Positions 55,041 to 64,000 of a stretch of 64,000 nucleotides of DNA are shown here, piece by piece. The stretch is taken from positions 120,157,001 to 120,221,000 of the forward strand of contig CM075350.1 of the NCBI GenBank assembly GCA_037693485.1, in the 5' to 3' direction. Every line of letters begins with the position of its first letter. The first letter of the stretch is position 1. Source of the DNA: Kitagawia praeruptora. Its lineage: Eukaryota > Streptophyta > Magnoliopsida > Apiales > Apiaceae. The translations under genes and the position numbers were made by a program. The notes under the pieces are model-generated. The model was not told the origin of the DNA. It searched no databases and saw only the letters and a list, made by a program, of their open reading frames with translations.

Positions 55041-56257
55041 ATGAGGAAAATGAGGTCGAACACAGCTGACAAATGGGTTCAACAAAGAGTTGAAAAATAT
55101 GGCCCGGTATCAAAGTTAAGTCTATTTGGCTCCCCAACTGTGTTTATACATGGACAGGCTGCTAACAAGTTTATTTTTGCTACTGATACCAATATCATCG
55201 GTAACCAGCAAACTGCATCAGTAAGGATGATTTTGCGTGAGTGTACTCTTTTCAAATGTACTGGGAAGGCAAAGACCAGGTGACGGTATGTTGTTCTACA
55301 TTTAAACAGTGGCTGAACCATGGGAGTTTAGCCTAGGCTCTGCCTCTGGTTGGCCTTTGAATATCACTAGTTTTTTTTCAAGTTCCTGGATATTGGTCAT
55401 TAATTATTAGTCTAAATAAATTTTTAAGTCCTTGTTGACCATAGAAAATTAGTGATGAACTTTTTAGTCCTGGTTATGCCACCGCATTCAACATAATTAC
55501 CGTATCTAACATCTATTTTATATCCCGGTAGGTATTGCCTTTGATGAAGACAGTCACATTCAACATAATTTGCTCTTTACTATTTGGACTTGAGTCTGGA
55601 CCAAAAAAAGATGAACTGATCAGGCTTTTCCAATGAATGATTAAGGGCATGTGGTCAATCCCCATTAATTTGCCATTTACAAACTACAACAAGAGCCGAA
55701 GGGCAAGTACAGAAGTCAAAAACATGGTAAGGGAACTTGTATGTGAAAAGAGAATTGATCTTGAATTGAAGGGTGCTTCATCCAACCAAGACCTTATCAC
55801 TAGCTTGATTAGCGTTCGCGATGAAAACAACAAAGAATTTATATCTGAAGATGAGATTGTTCACAATACACAGCTCACATAATATGCAGCACCTATGAAC
55901 AGAAAAATATCAATTGAACTAAGTTTACTGACCTTACAATTCATTGATTGCCAGATATTCTGGGCTACGAACATGACTCATATGGACAGTAATATATTCA
56001 AGGAACCAACAAAATTTGAGCCTTCAAGATTTGAGAACCAGGCATCTATTCCAACATACTGCTATATTCCATTTGGAGGAGGAGCTCGTGTATGTCCAGG
56101 TTATGAGTTTGCAAGGATTAAAATCCTAGTGGCAATTCATTATTTGGTCACAAGATTCACATGGGAATTATGCTGCACTGACAATTCCTACAGAAGAGAT
56201 CCAATGCCAGTGCCTGCTCAGGGTCTTCCTATCAAACTAATCCCAAAGAAAGTATAG
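55041..56257 (+). pseudogene. cytochrome P450 pseudogene, CYP728-like (CYP716 clade)
   Basis: The readable protein matches the CYP728/CYP716 group of plant P450s (oxidation of terpenoids in related enzymes). It starts SNTADKWVQQRVEKYGPVSK and runs to RMILRE. A deletion of about 50 residues follows, rejoining at WEGKDQVT in another frame. A GT-AG intron (55,286-55,531) is retained, then VLPLMKTVTFNIICSLLFG, a TGA stop (55,634-55,636), and SNQDLITSLISV. The I-helix, ExxR and K-helix region is missing. It resumes at IFWATNMTHMDSNIF and keeps the haem loop FGGGARVCPG with its cysteine, ending at 56,255-56,257. The retained intron shows capture from genomic DNA. It cannot make an active enzyme. 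Confidence 0.88.
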
Positions 56258-56445
56258 TAATATATATATATCTTGCGCGCATGATCAAACTGCTCAAACT
56301 ATTTGCTCAGAGTCTTCCAAGTTTAATTTTTGACAGAGATATGCACCTGTACTCCTGCAGATTAATAAGTAGAATGTGGTTTTCTGGATCCCACAACCTT
56401 ACGTTTCGGAGGACACCAGAACAGCCATAGGAAGGGGGATTCTAG

Positions 56446-57987
56446 TGTTAGTGTAGGTGCCCTAGAGGTAATACATAGTTTCTCAAATAAACCTTATGTC
56501 ATTTGATTATTAAATAAATGTATTTATTATGACTCAATTTACTGCGATATTTGTTAGCATAATAAATGTCCTTAGAATAATGATACACATTATATAGTTT
56601 AAGTTTACAACTTGAATTTGAGATTATATAATATATCATATTCTTAAAGGTCCCTAGTCGAGTATTATTATAAAGGACAATAATAATACATAAATAGACT
56701 AGTATGTTTTTGACAGATAACCACATCTCATTGGTTATGGGTATGGAGATACTAAAGTCAATACATAGGTACATGTAGGGTACATGGTACTGGACAGACC
56801 CACCGTGAGATTCTTCATGTTAATTAAGTCATAAGAAAGACTCACAGTGATAATGGTGTAATGATCTTTTGACTTGAGATCATTATATTTCTATACGAGG
56901 ATAATATACTTTGACTACATTAAAAGTTACCTTTGACCGGGTGATGATAAAAGTGGACATCGGGTATATTGTGAATCATATGAGAAATATGAATGATAGA
57001 TAAAGGATTTAACCCTCCTATCAGATAGGAGAGATATTATTGGCCTCTTGATTGAGTGAGACTATAAAATGCATGGCCGTGCTCAAATAATGATTTGTCT
57101 TAATAGTCTACTCATGTATCAAGTAAACCCGGATTAAATTATGAAGAGGATGACTAAATACATGCCTCGAGTTTAATCTATAATATTTGGTTAAAGGGAT
57201 TATATTACACGGAAACATTATATCACGAAAGGTTTAATTGGATCACTAATTATTATTATTACTTGGGTAGCAATGATGTATTACTAGATGCCACTCATTG
57301 TTTATAATTTTATTATTGGATATTAAAATTATTGCCAACGTAATAATAACCTAAAGGGTTACACAATAAGAACGTTTTAAAAGGAGTTTTAATTTAAATA
57401 TTAGATTTAAATTAAATAATTAAAATTCGAAATTGATTATGGAATCAGATTTCGTTTTTAATTAAATGATTATAAATTCGAAATTGGATAAATAATTAAT
57501 TGAGTTGGACTTAGTTAATTAAATGTTATTTCGAATTTAATTCATTAAAGACCCAAATCAGTTTGTTTTAATTGTAGCCCAAGCTGATTAGGGTTAGGCC
57601 CATCTTTCTCCCTATAAATACATAAAGATGTATTGGTTAGGGTAACACTTTTGCAAAATCGTTTTTCTTAAAAAACCCTAGCTGCTCTATTCTTTGAGAG
57701 GCTAGAGAGAGAGAGAGAGGCTGATTTTGGCTAGTACCTGCTCCTTGGATCGTTGAACGATCGAACGTTCGTGTGGACGATTTAGAGACGCGGATCTTGC
57801 ATCAAGGGTTGCGTGGTGATCACAATCTAGGACCTCCATTTGTCAACCGAATTCGTAAAGCTTCGTAAAGGTACTGATTCTAATCACCATAATCAGCATG
57901 TCTTATACATGGATCCTATGATTAGGGTTTCGGATTTTATTGTTTTTTACGACTATTTTCGCTGCGTTTATGCCCCGAAACCCTTCA
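56446..57987 (+). repeat. solo LTR (1,542 bp) with TSD tctag, inside the Pack-MULE
   Basis: It starts TGTTAGTGTAGGTGCCC, ends cgaaacccttca, and is flanked by tctag at 56,441-56,445 and 57,988-57,992. A TATA (ccctataaatac) lies near 57,612, followed by an R/U5-like region (aaaaccctagctgc). No internal domain is present. Confidence 0.82.
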
Positions 57988-58347
57988 TCTAGGTCATACT
58001 CGCTCACTTGCTTGAGAACAAATTGTTTAAAAATTTTGGTTTTATCTTTAGGTGAAGTGTATTTCGATAACTATATCTGGTGCAAGTCTATAAGAATGTT
58101 TAAGTAAAAATGGTCACTATGATCAGAAATTTCATGCTGGAAGTACTGAAGGATTCTATAGTAGTAAAAGTTTCAATATGAACTTGGTGTTTCTGTATGT
58201 TTATTTTTCGTATTCAATATTTTCTTAAAGAATAAAGAACACAGAGAGCAAGCTAAGTAGCTACTAGTAAGTTCTCCATTTTAAGCCACTTGAGTAAGGC
58301 ACTCCAGTTTGAGGTAACCAATTATCTCCAGATATGAAGCTGGAAAC

Positions 58348-58450
58348 TAGGGCTGTCAAACGGATATTTCGGATACGGATCTGCCAATATCCGAATCCGA
58401 AATTCGAAATCCGAATCCGTATCCGAATCCGACGGATATTTTCGGTTATA
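58348..58450 (+). mobile_element. hAT-like end with ATCCGAA repeats
   Basis: tagggctgtcaaacgg is followed by overlapping GGATA/ATCCGAATCCG words, a typical hAT subterminal cluster. The opposite end and the target duplication were not found. Confidence 0.5.
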
Positions 58451-58491
58451 TTTTAATGATTGTAATATTTGTTTTAAATTAAAAAAGTAAC

Positions 58492-58805
58492 GTGTTTTAA
58501 TTCGAAAGTTACTTTTAATGATCGAAAGATATGATACGATTGATGTTTTTAGGTGTTTATAAAAGGTAATATGTTCAACCAAAAATAAATGTGAAAAAGG
58601 CAATTGGATAATTACCATTATTTTATTATATTAATGTGAAAATGGCAATCGACTAATTACCATTAATTTTTTTATGTTAATCGACTAATTGCCATAAATT
58701 ATAACGTGTTTTAATTCGAAAGTAAATATTAACGATGGAAAGATATGATACGATTGATGTTTTTAGGTGTTTATAAAAGGTAATATCTCGACTAATTACC
58801 ATTAA
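58492..58805 (+). repeat. 80-bp direct repeat, spacing about 210 bp
   Basis: gtgttttaattcgaaagt ... gatacgattgatgttttta ... ttataaaaggtaatat occurs at about 58,492-58,572 and 58,704-58,785. There is no coding potential. Confidence 0.8.
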
Positions 58806-59343
58806 TTATTTTATGTTATTATTTATTTTAGGTTTATTTATTTTTCTTTATAATGAAGGGTAAATAAGTAAATTCACGACGTATCAAAAAACAGGTACCA
58901 AAACTTTCAATGTTTCAGAATTTATATAATAGTATAGATATATAAACAAAAAAGATTCACATATAATTGATGTAAAGAGGTTTATATGATTTGGTCTGAT
59001 GGTACATTAAATTCAAGTTAAAGGAAAAAAGTTATAATAACACAAAATTTATAAATCACAAATTCATTTTCTGAAGTATACCTTTTCGCCCGCAAAGTAT
59101 CTAAAGTATACCTTTTAACCCCCAAAGTATCTAAAGTATACCTTTTAACCCTCGGTATCGGTTTGTGAAATGTCTCTTTTTCCCATCCGAGTTATACCGT
59201 TTTTTTATTTTCTATTTTTTGTACCGGTCTAAGGGTTATTAGGACCTTTATTGATACTTCGAGGGTTAAAAGGAACGTTTTGAAATATTGAGGGCTGATG
59301 AGTATATCAGTGTAAACTTTGAGGGTTAAAAGGCCATTAAGCC

Positions 59344-59612
59344 TTATATAAACTTAGCTTACTCAGTTATAATATCACTCAAAGTGGTGTCTGAGGAGGG
59401 TAGTTGTACGCAGACCAAAAACCAAAAACTAGTAATCACCCGAGTTGGTGGTTGTAAATCCGAGTTTGGGAACGGTAAGACCCAAGAAGACATCTATGCC
59501 TTGGGCTCAGGTATAAAACTCTATTATCTCAATTAAGTGGTTTGATTTATGTGACAATCGACTCATATTTTAATGTTTTCTAATTTTCTTGATCTATCCG
59601 AGTTGTTATACA
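59344..59612. other. no recognisable gene
   Basis: This is retroposon-flank DNA between the Pack-MULE and the next MITE. CGAGTT words (cacccgagttggtgg, aaatccgagtttggg) recall the retroposon body. Confidence 0.4.
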
Positions 59613-60028
59613 GAGTAAGGCTCTAGAGAGAACATGCTTAAAAAGAGAACGAGAGAACAACTTAAAATATTGATTTTTAAAATTCAAAAAAATTATAAAT
59701 ATGTTTATATTATTAATACAATTCTAAAAAACACAATTATGAACAAAAAATACATGTGTAAAAAACTATTTGTGAGATTCTAAAATAGATTCTTCAAAAC
59801 TTGTGAGATTCTAAAAGAGATTCTTAAAAATTTGTGAGATTCTAAAATAGATTAAAAAAACAAAATTCCCATAAATATTTTTTTCCACAAAAAATTATTC
59901 AAGTTTGAGAATATTAAAAATATAAAATGCATCTAAGAATATTTATAATTTTTTACAATTTTTAAATTAATTTTTTTGAGATGTTCTCTCGTTCTCTTTT
60001 TAAGCATGTTCTCTTTATAACCTTGCTC
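59613..60028. mobile_element. fold-back MITE, sister of the one at 33,412
   Basis: The ends gagtaaggctctagagagaa and, inverted, gagcaaggttataaagagaa share the aaaaagagaacgagagaac block with the element at 33.4 kb. The flanks carry ttgttataca (59,603-59,612 and 60,029-60,038), a 9-10 bp duplication pointing to the Mutator superfamily. The interior has three copies of a gtgagattctaaaa unit. Confidence 0.85.
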
Positions 60029-60143
60029 TTGTTATACACGTGTGGGTTGTGTTGTTACAAAATTATTGAGATCATAAATACAGATTCTAATTCTTTTCAA
60101 TCTTAAAATAGTTTCTTTTTCAATCCGATACTTCTTTCTTCTA

Positions 60144-60489
60144 CTCCCTCTGTCTCTTAAAACTTTTCCTGTTTACTATATCGGGACATTCAAAATAATT
60201 TTCCTCTTTCTATTTTAAGCCTTATAAAACAATATTTAACACCCACTATTTCACCCACTACTCCTTAAAAACAATATTCAATACCCACTACTCCACCCAC
60301 TACTCTTTAAAAATAATATTCAATTCCCACTACTTCACCCACTACTCCTTAAAAACAATATTTAATACCCACTATCCCATAAAAAATAATTTTCAATACC
60401 CACTACTACTTAACAATAATATTCAATACCTTTTTTCTTAAAACCCATGTTTTGAAGGAAAGGAAAAACGTTTAAAGGCACGGAGGGAG
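60144..60489. mobile_element. Stowaway MITE (346 bp)
   Basis: CTCCCTCTGTCTC at the left and GCACGGAGGGAG at the right are Stowaway-type ends, flanked by TA on both sides (60,142-60,143 and 60,490-60,491). The interior has four or five copies of a ccactacttcacccactact / aaaacaatattcaata unit. Confidence 0.92.
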
Positions 60490-60491
60490 TA

Positions 60492-61920
60492 TTTTCTTGT
60501 TTTCTCCATTTTCTTTGGTGGTGTGCTTTGTTTGTAATTGCTGAGTTTTCGTTGTTTATTTTCGTATTCGTTTTTCCGTTTTCGTTGGTTTCGCTTCGTT
60601 AAATTGCTGGCTGAGTTCGCGTGCCCTTTTGCTGGGTTTCTTCCGAGTTCTGTGATTTCTGAGTTGTGGGTTTTATTTTGTTTCGGAGTTTTAATTTTCT
60701 GAGTTAGTACTCCTCGTTGAGTCGGTATCTGCGAGTTTATTTAGTTCTTCGGTTGTATTGCTGAATTATTGGTGTGGATGAGTTTGTTTAAGTCTTGTTG
60801 CTAAATTACTATTTTTCGTTTTTTTACTTAGTTATAGTATTACGAGTTGCTTTTCTGAGTTTGTTTTGTTGAATACTGTTTTCGTTCTGATGGCCTCGAG
60901 TCAACTGGGTTCCTGCATCTATGATTGTGCCGAGTGTTGAGTCTGAGTTTTTTTCTGTGTTGTTGTGTATCCTGAATCTATTGTTCTGGTTTCGGATCGA
61001 GTTGACTCGTTGGTTTCATTTGTTAAGTTGACTCAGTCGAGTTCTTTGTTTTGCTGGATTCTTGAAAATTACTCTGGTTTGTAGTAGTGATTTTAGTTGT
61101 TAAGTGGATTGTCATTTGATGATTAGTTTTTTTTTTGTTTTGTTTGTAACTTGCCGTCGAAATTATTGCTGTTTGTGTTTTGGTACCAAGTTTTGTTCAC
61201 CGAAAGTTTTTAAGTCCTTAAATTGTATTTATGTGGTTTGATTATGCATTTAATGGTGGTTGATAAATTACATATGTTACTTATATTTGATTGATAATTT
61301 AGAGAGTCTTTTTGGTATTAATGGTAAATAGTTGACAATATGGTATTGTACTCTTAGTTAAAATTACCATCTGCTTTTAAATTTTATTAAATGATTGTTT
61401 TTTGTTATAATTGTATACATAATTTAAGTCGAGAGTTTAATATTTTGTGGTTACTAATTTTTAGTGCTTGATAAGTTCAACTGAATCACTTTTATTGGCT
61501 TAATTTGCTTGACATATTGATTTATTTGCATTTGATATCTTGATGTATGGTTTTGTTTTCATATACACAAAATTTTAATTCCGTTTTATTGTGTTTTATG
61601 TTTTTATTTGTAACTTATGTCTTTATGGTCTTTCATTACTAGACATTGCCATGTTTCATTATTATGTTTTAATTGGGGCTAATTTTTAGGAGTGGGCTAA
61701 TTAATAGGTTTTAGTTTCTTGTTAATTTCTTTTGTTTAGGATTATTTGTAGTTTTGCAAGTTGATTGCCATCTAGTTTTGAAAATGCCATAAATCTCTGT
61801 TAAACAGTTTGATTGGTAATTGTGGCCTTGATTGATGGCTATTTGTACCATTTATGGGTGGCCATAATTGATGGCGTATATTTTGGTCTGTAAGAGGTAA
61901 TTAAGTGTCATTTTGGCTTA
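60492..61920 (+). other. retroposon copy 2 body, T/G-rich with CGAGTT words
   Basis: No ORF is seen. Repeated CGAGTT, TGAGTT and CTGAGTT words in a T-rich background resemble 22,450-23,300. The block ggtggccataattgatggcg (about 61,857) matches about 23,814 in copy 1. Confidence 0.6.
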
Positions 61921-62317
61921 GAGCATCTCCAACGGGAATAACTAAAATTGGTTGGCTAAATTGGACCTGTAGGACATTTTGTAAAATTTGTTGAATCTGT
62001 AAGACATTTTACTTCAATGGTATTAGCTATATTGGTTGGCTATATTTTAAAAATAGTATGTTATTAATAATTTAGGTTGTTATAAATAGAATATATCACT
62101 TCAATATGGTAATGAATGATGTGGAATCTTCTTACAGATTTCTTACAGCTATATAGAGGTTCGACAAATATAGCCAACCTGTAGAAATTATATAAAATTA
62201 TAGCTAACAGTTTTGACCCATTGGAGTTCAAGTTTTTTTTAGATAATCTCTATAATTTTTATTTATGGTATCTTTTATCTAATTTTAGCTAAGGGTTTCT
62301 TGTGGTCGGAGATGCTC
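61921..62317. mobile_element. PIF/Harbinger-type MITE (397 bp), TSD TTA
   Basis: The ends GAGCATCTCCAAC and GTCGGAGATGCTC are inverted, with TTA on each side (61,918-61,920 and 62,318-62,320). Confidence 0.92.
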
Positions 62318-62871
62318 TTATATATTATTTATATATTTTTAATGTTTTTTGAAGACATATAATTTTAATGACATTATTTATGTTATTAAATAATTGTGAG
62401 ATCGGAGAATTCTATTAATTTAGAGAAGCATTAAATAATCGATAAATTATTAATTATTTATTTATAGAAAATTTTCATATTTTAAAAATTATTTTCATAT
62501 TTTAAAAAATTATCGATTATTGTGTTAGATGTCTAACCAAAGGGACCCCCTTTGGTTAGAACTGAGCATCTATTTTGTCAAAAGTTAAAAAAGTTTTAAT
62601 ATATTTATTCTTATATCTCTTAAGTAATGCATTGACTTTTTATTTTTGTGGAATTAATTTGTTGTAATGACTTGCAGTTTTAATAGCAACAAAGAAGTCT
62701 GTAAAAGGCTATTGGACTTTCAAAAGGAGTAATGGAGCAATCATGGTGAAGTCATGGGGCAGAGTAAAAGACAAGGAAAGTCTTTGGATGGAAATGTGGA
62801 CTTATAAAAGCAATTAGAAGTTCCGGTCTTTTAAAAACCAATTTATATATTGATGTGTTCTTGTAGCATGA

Positions 62872-62938
62872 GGGCACTCTTTTTCCCCTTGAGATTTTTC
62901 CCATAGGGTTTTGCTCTTGTGGGGTTTAAACGAGGCCC
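62872..62938 (+). other. conserved tail motif, retroposon copy 2
   Basis: The same CTCTTTTTCCCC ... TTTTTCCCATAGGGTTTTGC ... GGGGTTTAAACGAGGCC layout as at 24,296-24,366. Confidence 0.75.
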
Positions 62939-63131
62939 TTCTTTGTGGGGTTCACCCTTTCAGATTTGGAGGTGTTATTGTCTAAATGTTCGAGGACAAC
63001 ATGCGTGCCCTTCGGTTAGATGATAAACTTTCTTAATCGAAAGAAACTCCTGACTAGGCTATTGTATTCCCATACAATTCATTTATGAAATATATTTCAT
63101 TCCTGACAAAAAAAAAGTCACAAGCTCAACA

Positions 63132-63612
63132 ATCTCATCCCACTCTCACTCTCTGCTTTCTTTCGATTGTTTCTTAACATCAAAACTATAGTCCAAATAA
63201 TAAAAATAATTCATTGTTTGTCCAAATAGTAAAAATAAGTCATTTATAGTGGTAACATTGTCGGATCCAACAAAATTTCCCGTCAATGACAACAGTGTCG
63301 GATCTAAGAAAAAATTTCGCAGGTGACACTAAGCTATTTGAGCCCCGGCTAGATTCAAGTTCCGGTTTCGCCACTGAACAAATATACATGTACCAGATCA
63401 ATCTTAGCGTAACTGCGATTTCCCTTTTGTTACTATTATTATATACAGTGATCAAGCTTTCGGTTTGTTTCAGTTAAAATCTGATTCTTTTTGAAAAGCA
63501 GAACCAGTGAATGTGTGCATTAAGAAACATTGTACTGCAGGTGTAAAATGAAATGCATCAACTTTGCAACAACAAAAAATGCGTACTTTCGGTATTAGTG
63601 AATCTTGTTGTA
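63132..63612. other. ABA4 3' flank
   Basis: It contains repeats of a catcaaaactatagtccaa type also seen near 54,480, and a small inverted-looking gtcggatc pair (63,257 and 63,297). It is probably the 3' UTR and flank of ABA4 on the - strand. No other gene is seen. Confidence 0.4.
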
Positions 63613-63914
63613 TTACTTTGTACTTTTGGTTAGTGCTTTGGTGACTACATGAGATATAATTCCTACAGGACAAAAAAGTAAGCAAAGGGAAATTGAATGC
63701 CGAGTTTCGACCTCGTTCTCCAGTCCATCATGATAGACCTGCCTGATAGGATAAGAAAATGTTGAATGTTAGAACTTGGCTAGTCCCACCACAAAGCTGC
63801 ACATGAACGAGGGAGAGAAACGAACCTTGCAGCAAACAGATCTACAGCTAACAGATGAATCCATGCAGAAGCTAATGTCATCTCACTGAAGAACATCTTA
63901 GCTATGCCAGATAA
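63613..63914 (-). CDS. ABA4: ABA4, chloroplast neoxanthin-synthesis protein, last two exons (partial)
   Basis: Two - strand exons join in frame: 63,826-63,914 and 63,613-63,742 (stop TAA at 63,613-63,615), with GT-AG borders and phase-2 splicing through an Arg codon. They encode LSGIAKMFFSEMTLASAWIH and LLAVDLFAA, then RQVYHDGLENEVETRHSIS, LCLLFCPVGIISHV and VTKALTKSTK. This is the highly conserved C-terminal part of ABA4 (DUF4281), a plastid membrane protein required to make neoxanthin, a precursor of abscisic acid; two membrane segments lie in this part. The frame is clean, so the gene looks functional. Upstream exons and the transit peptide lie beyond 64,000. Confidence 0.88.
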
Positions 63915-64000
63915 CTGTCAGAACATGAATTAGTTTATTAAATTTATTTGCGCAATTAGTTCTTCCGCAAATGGAAAAACTACATTTTTTCCAACAAGTC

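Larger units (their letters stand above)
54765..59343. mobile_element. Pack-MULE (4.6 kb) carrying a P450 gene fragment
   Basis: Inverted ends of about 280 bases (54,765-55,043 and 59,064-59,343) start ggcttaatggccttt and each contain internal repeats of gttaaaaggtatactttaga. The flanking 9-mers are ttatatatt and ttatataaa, seven of nine matching, as expected for an aged Mutator-type duplication. No transposase is seen. Between the ends lie a CYP728-like P450 pseudogene whose first codons abut the left TIR, a solo LTR, and an hAT-like end. Confidence 0.8.
54513..63131 (+). mobile_element. poly(A) retroposon-like insertion, copy 2, with nested elements
   Basis: The 17 bases aagtcacaagctcaaca occur at 54,513-54,529 and again at 63,115-63,131, the second directly after an A-run. 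The 3' part (about 60,500-63,116) is related to the retroposon at 22,275-24,600: the shared ggatggcgtatattttggtc block, the tail motif, and ttcatt before the A-run. With the nested elements removed, about 2.9 kb remain. The 5' end does not match copy 1, so the left boundary is tentative. Confidence 0.5.

Noticed and set aside
54765..59343. Functional P450 gene
   Set aside because: A deletion with frameshift, an in-frame stop and the missing I-helix to K-helix region rule out an active enzyme.

Overview
The window is nuclear DNA of a flowering plant, most likely a eudicot. It is AT-rich, has genes with GT-AG introns, and is packed with plant-type LTR retrotransposons, MULEs, hAT, Stowaway and Harbinger MITEs and Helitron-like ends. 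I cannot fix the species. Only two host genes are supported. One is a SEC63/ERdj2 gene with ten coding exons (13,886-19,398, + strand). The other is the last two exons of the plastid neoxanthin-synthesis gene ABA4 (63,613-63,914, - strand, running off the right edge). Everything else is mobile DNA, its captured gene fragments, or unassigned AT-rich sequence.

Layout. 1-7,564: 3' part of a Sirevirus-like Ty1/copia element (+): RNase H, a repeat-rich spacer, an intact 1,641-codon extra ORF, polypurine tract and 3' LTR. 7,565-13,000: AT-rich DNA with repeated Helitron-like 3' ends, a captured RRM fragment and a SINE head. 13,100-19,640: SEC63. 20,644-24,615: a non-coding poly(A) retroposon with target duplication, holding a nested MULE with perfect 9-bp duplications. 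25,343-27,725: decayed copia (-). 27,770-28,801: Sirevirus-like LTR fragment. 28,890-30,694: hAT-like end, then a chromovirus-like gypsy fragment (+) cut in its RT by the LTR of a Tat-lineage gypsy element (30,695-42,349, -). That Tat element has two RNase H domains and a degenerate extra reading frame on the opposite strand, and is itself interrupted by a solo LTR (37,125-38,416) and a fold-back MITE. 42,350-45,260: repeat sequence with an hAT MITE. 45,268-49,720: Athila-type gypsy (+) 3' half. 49,795-54,023: ARID-gene fragment and the 5' end (LTR, primer site, leader) of a second Tat-like element (-). 54,513-63,131: a second poly(A) retroposon-like unit holding a Pack-MULE with a CYP728-like P450 pseudogene, a solo LTR and three MITEs.

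Most notable pattern: several unrelated LTR elements here each carry their own short motif (6-20 bp), repeated many times in non-coding DNA and, in two elements, through the coding sequence too. These are TGACAG in element 1, TTCGATATCTCAAG at 27.8 kb, CAAATGGCTTGCTG at 37-38 kb, GGGCGCGCCC/GGACGCGTCC in the Tat element, and GGCCTCGC in the second Tat-like element. In the Tat element the motif is read in all three reading frames and in both sense and antisense ORFs, so it is a DNA- or RNA-level feature rather than a protein one. SEC63 is also notable: its J-domain HPD triad is lost and its acidic tail is thrown out of frame.

All family calls come from motif recognition by eye. No alignment or database search was run.
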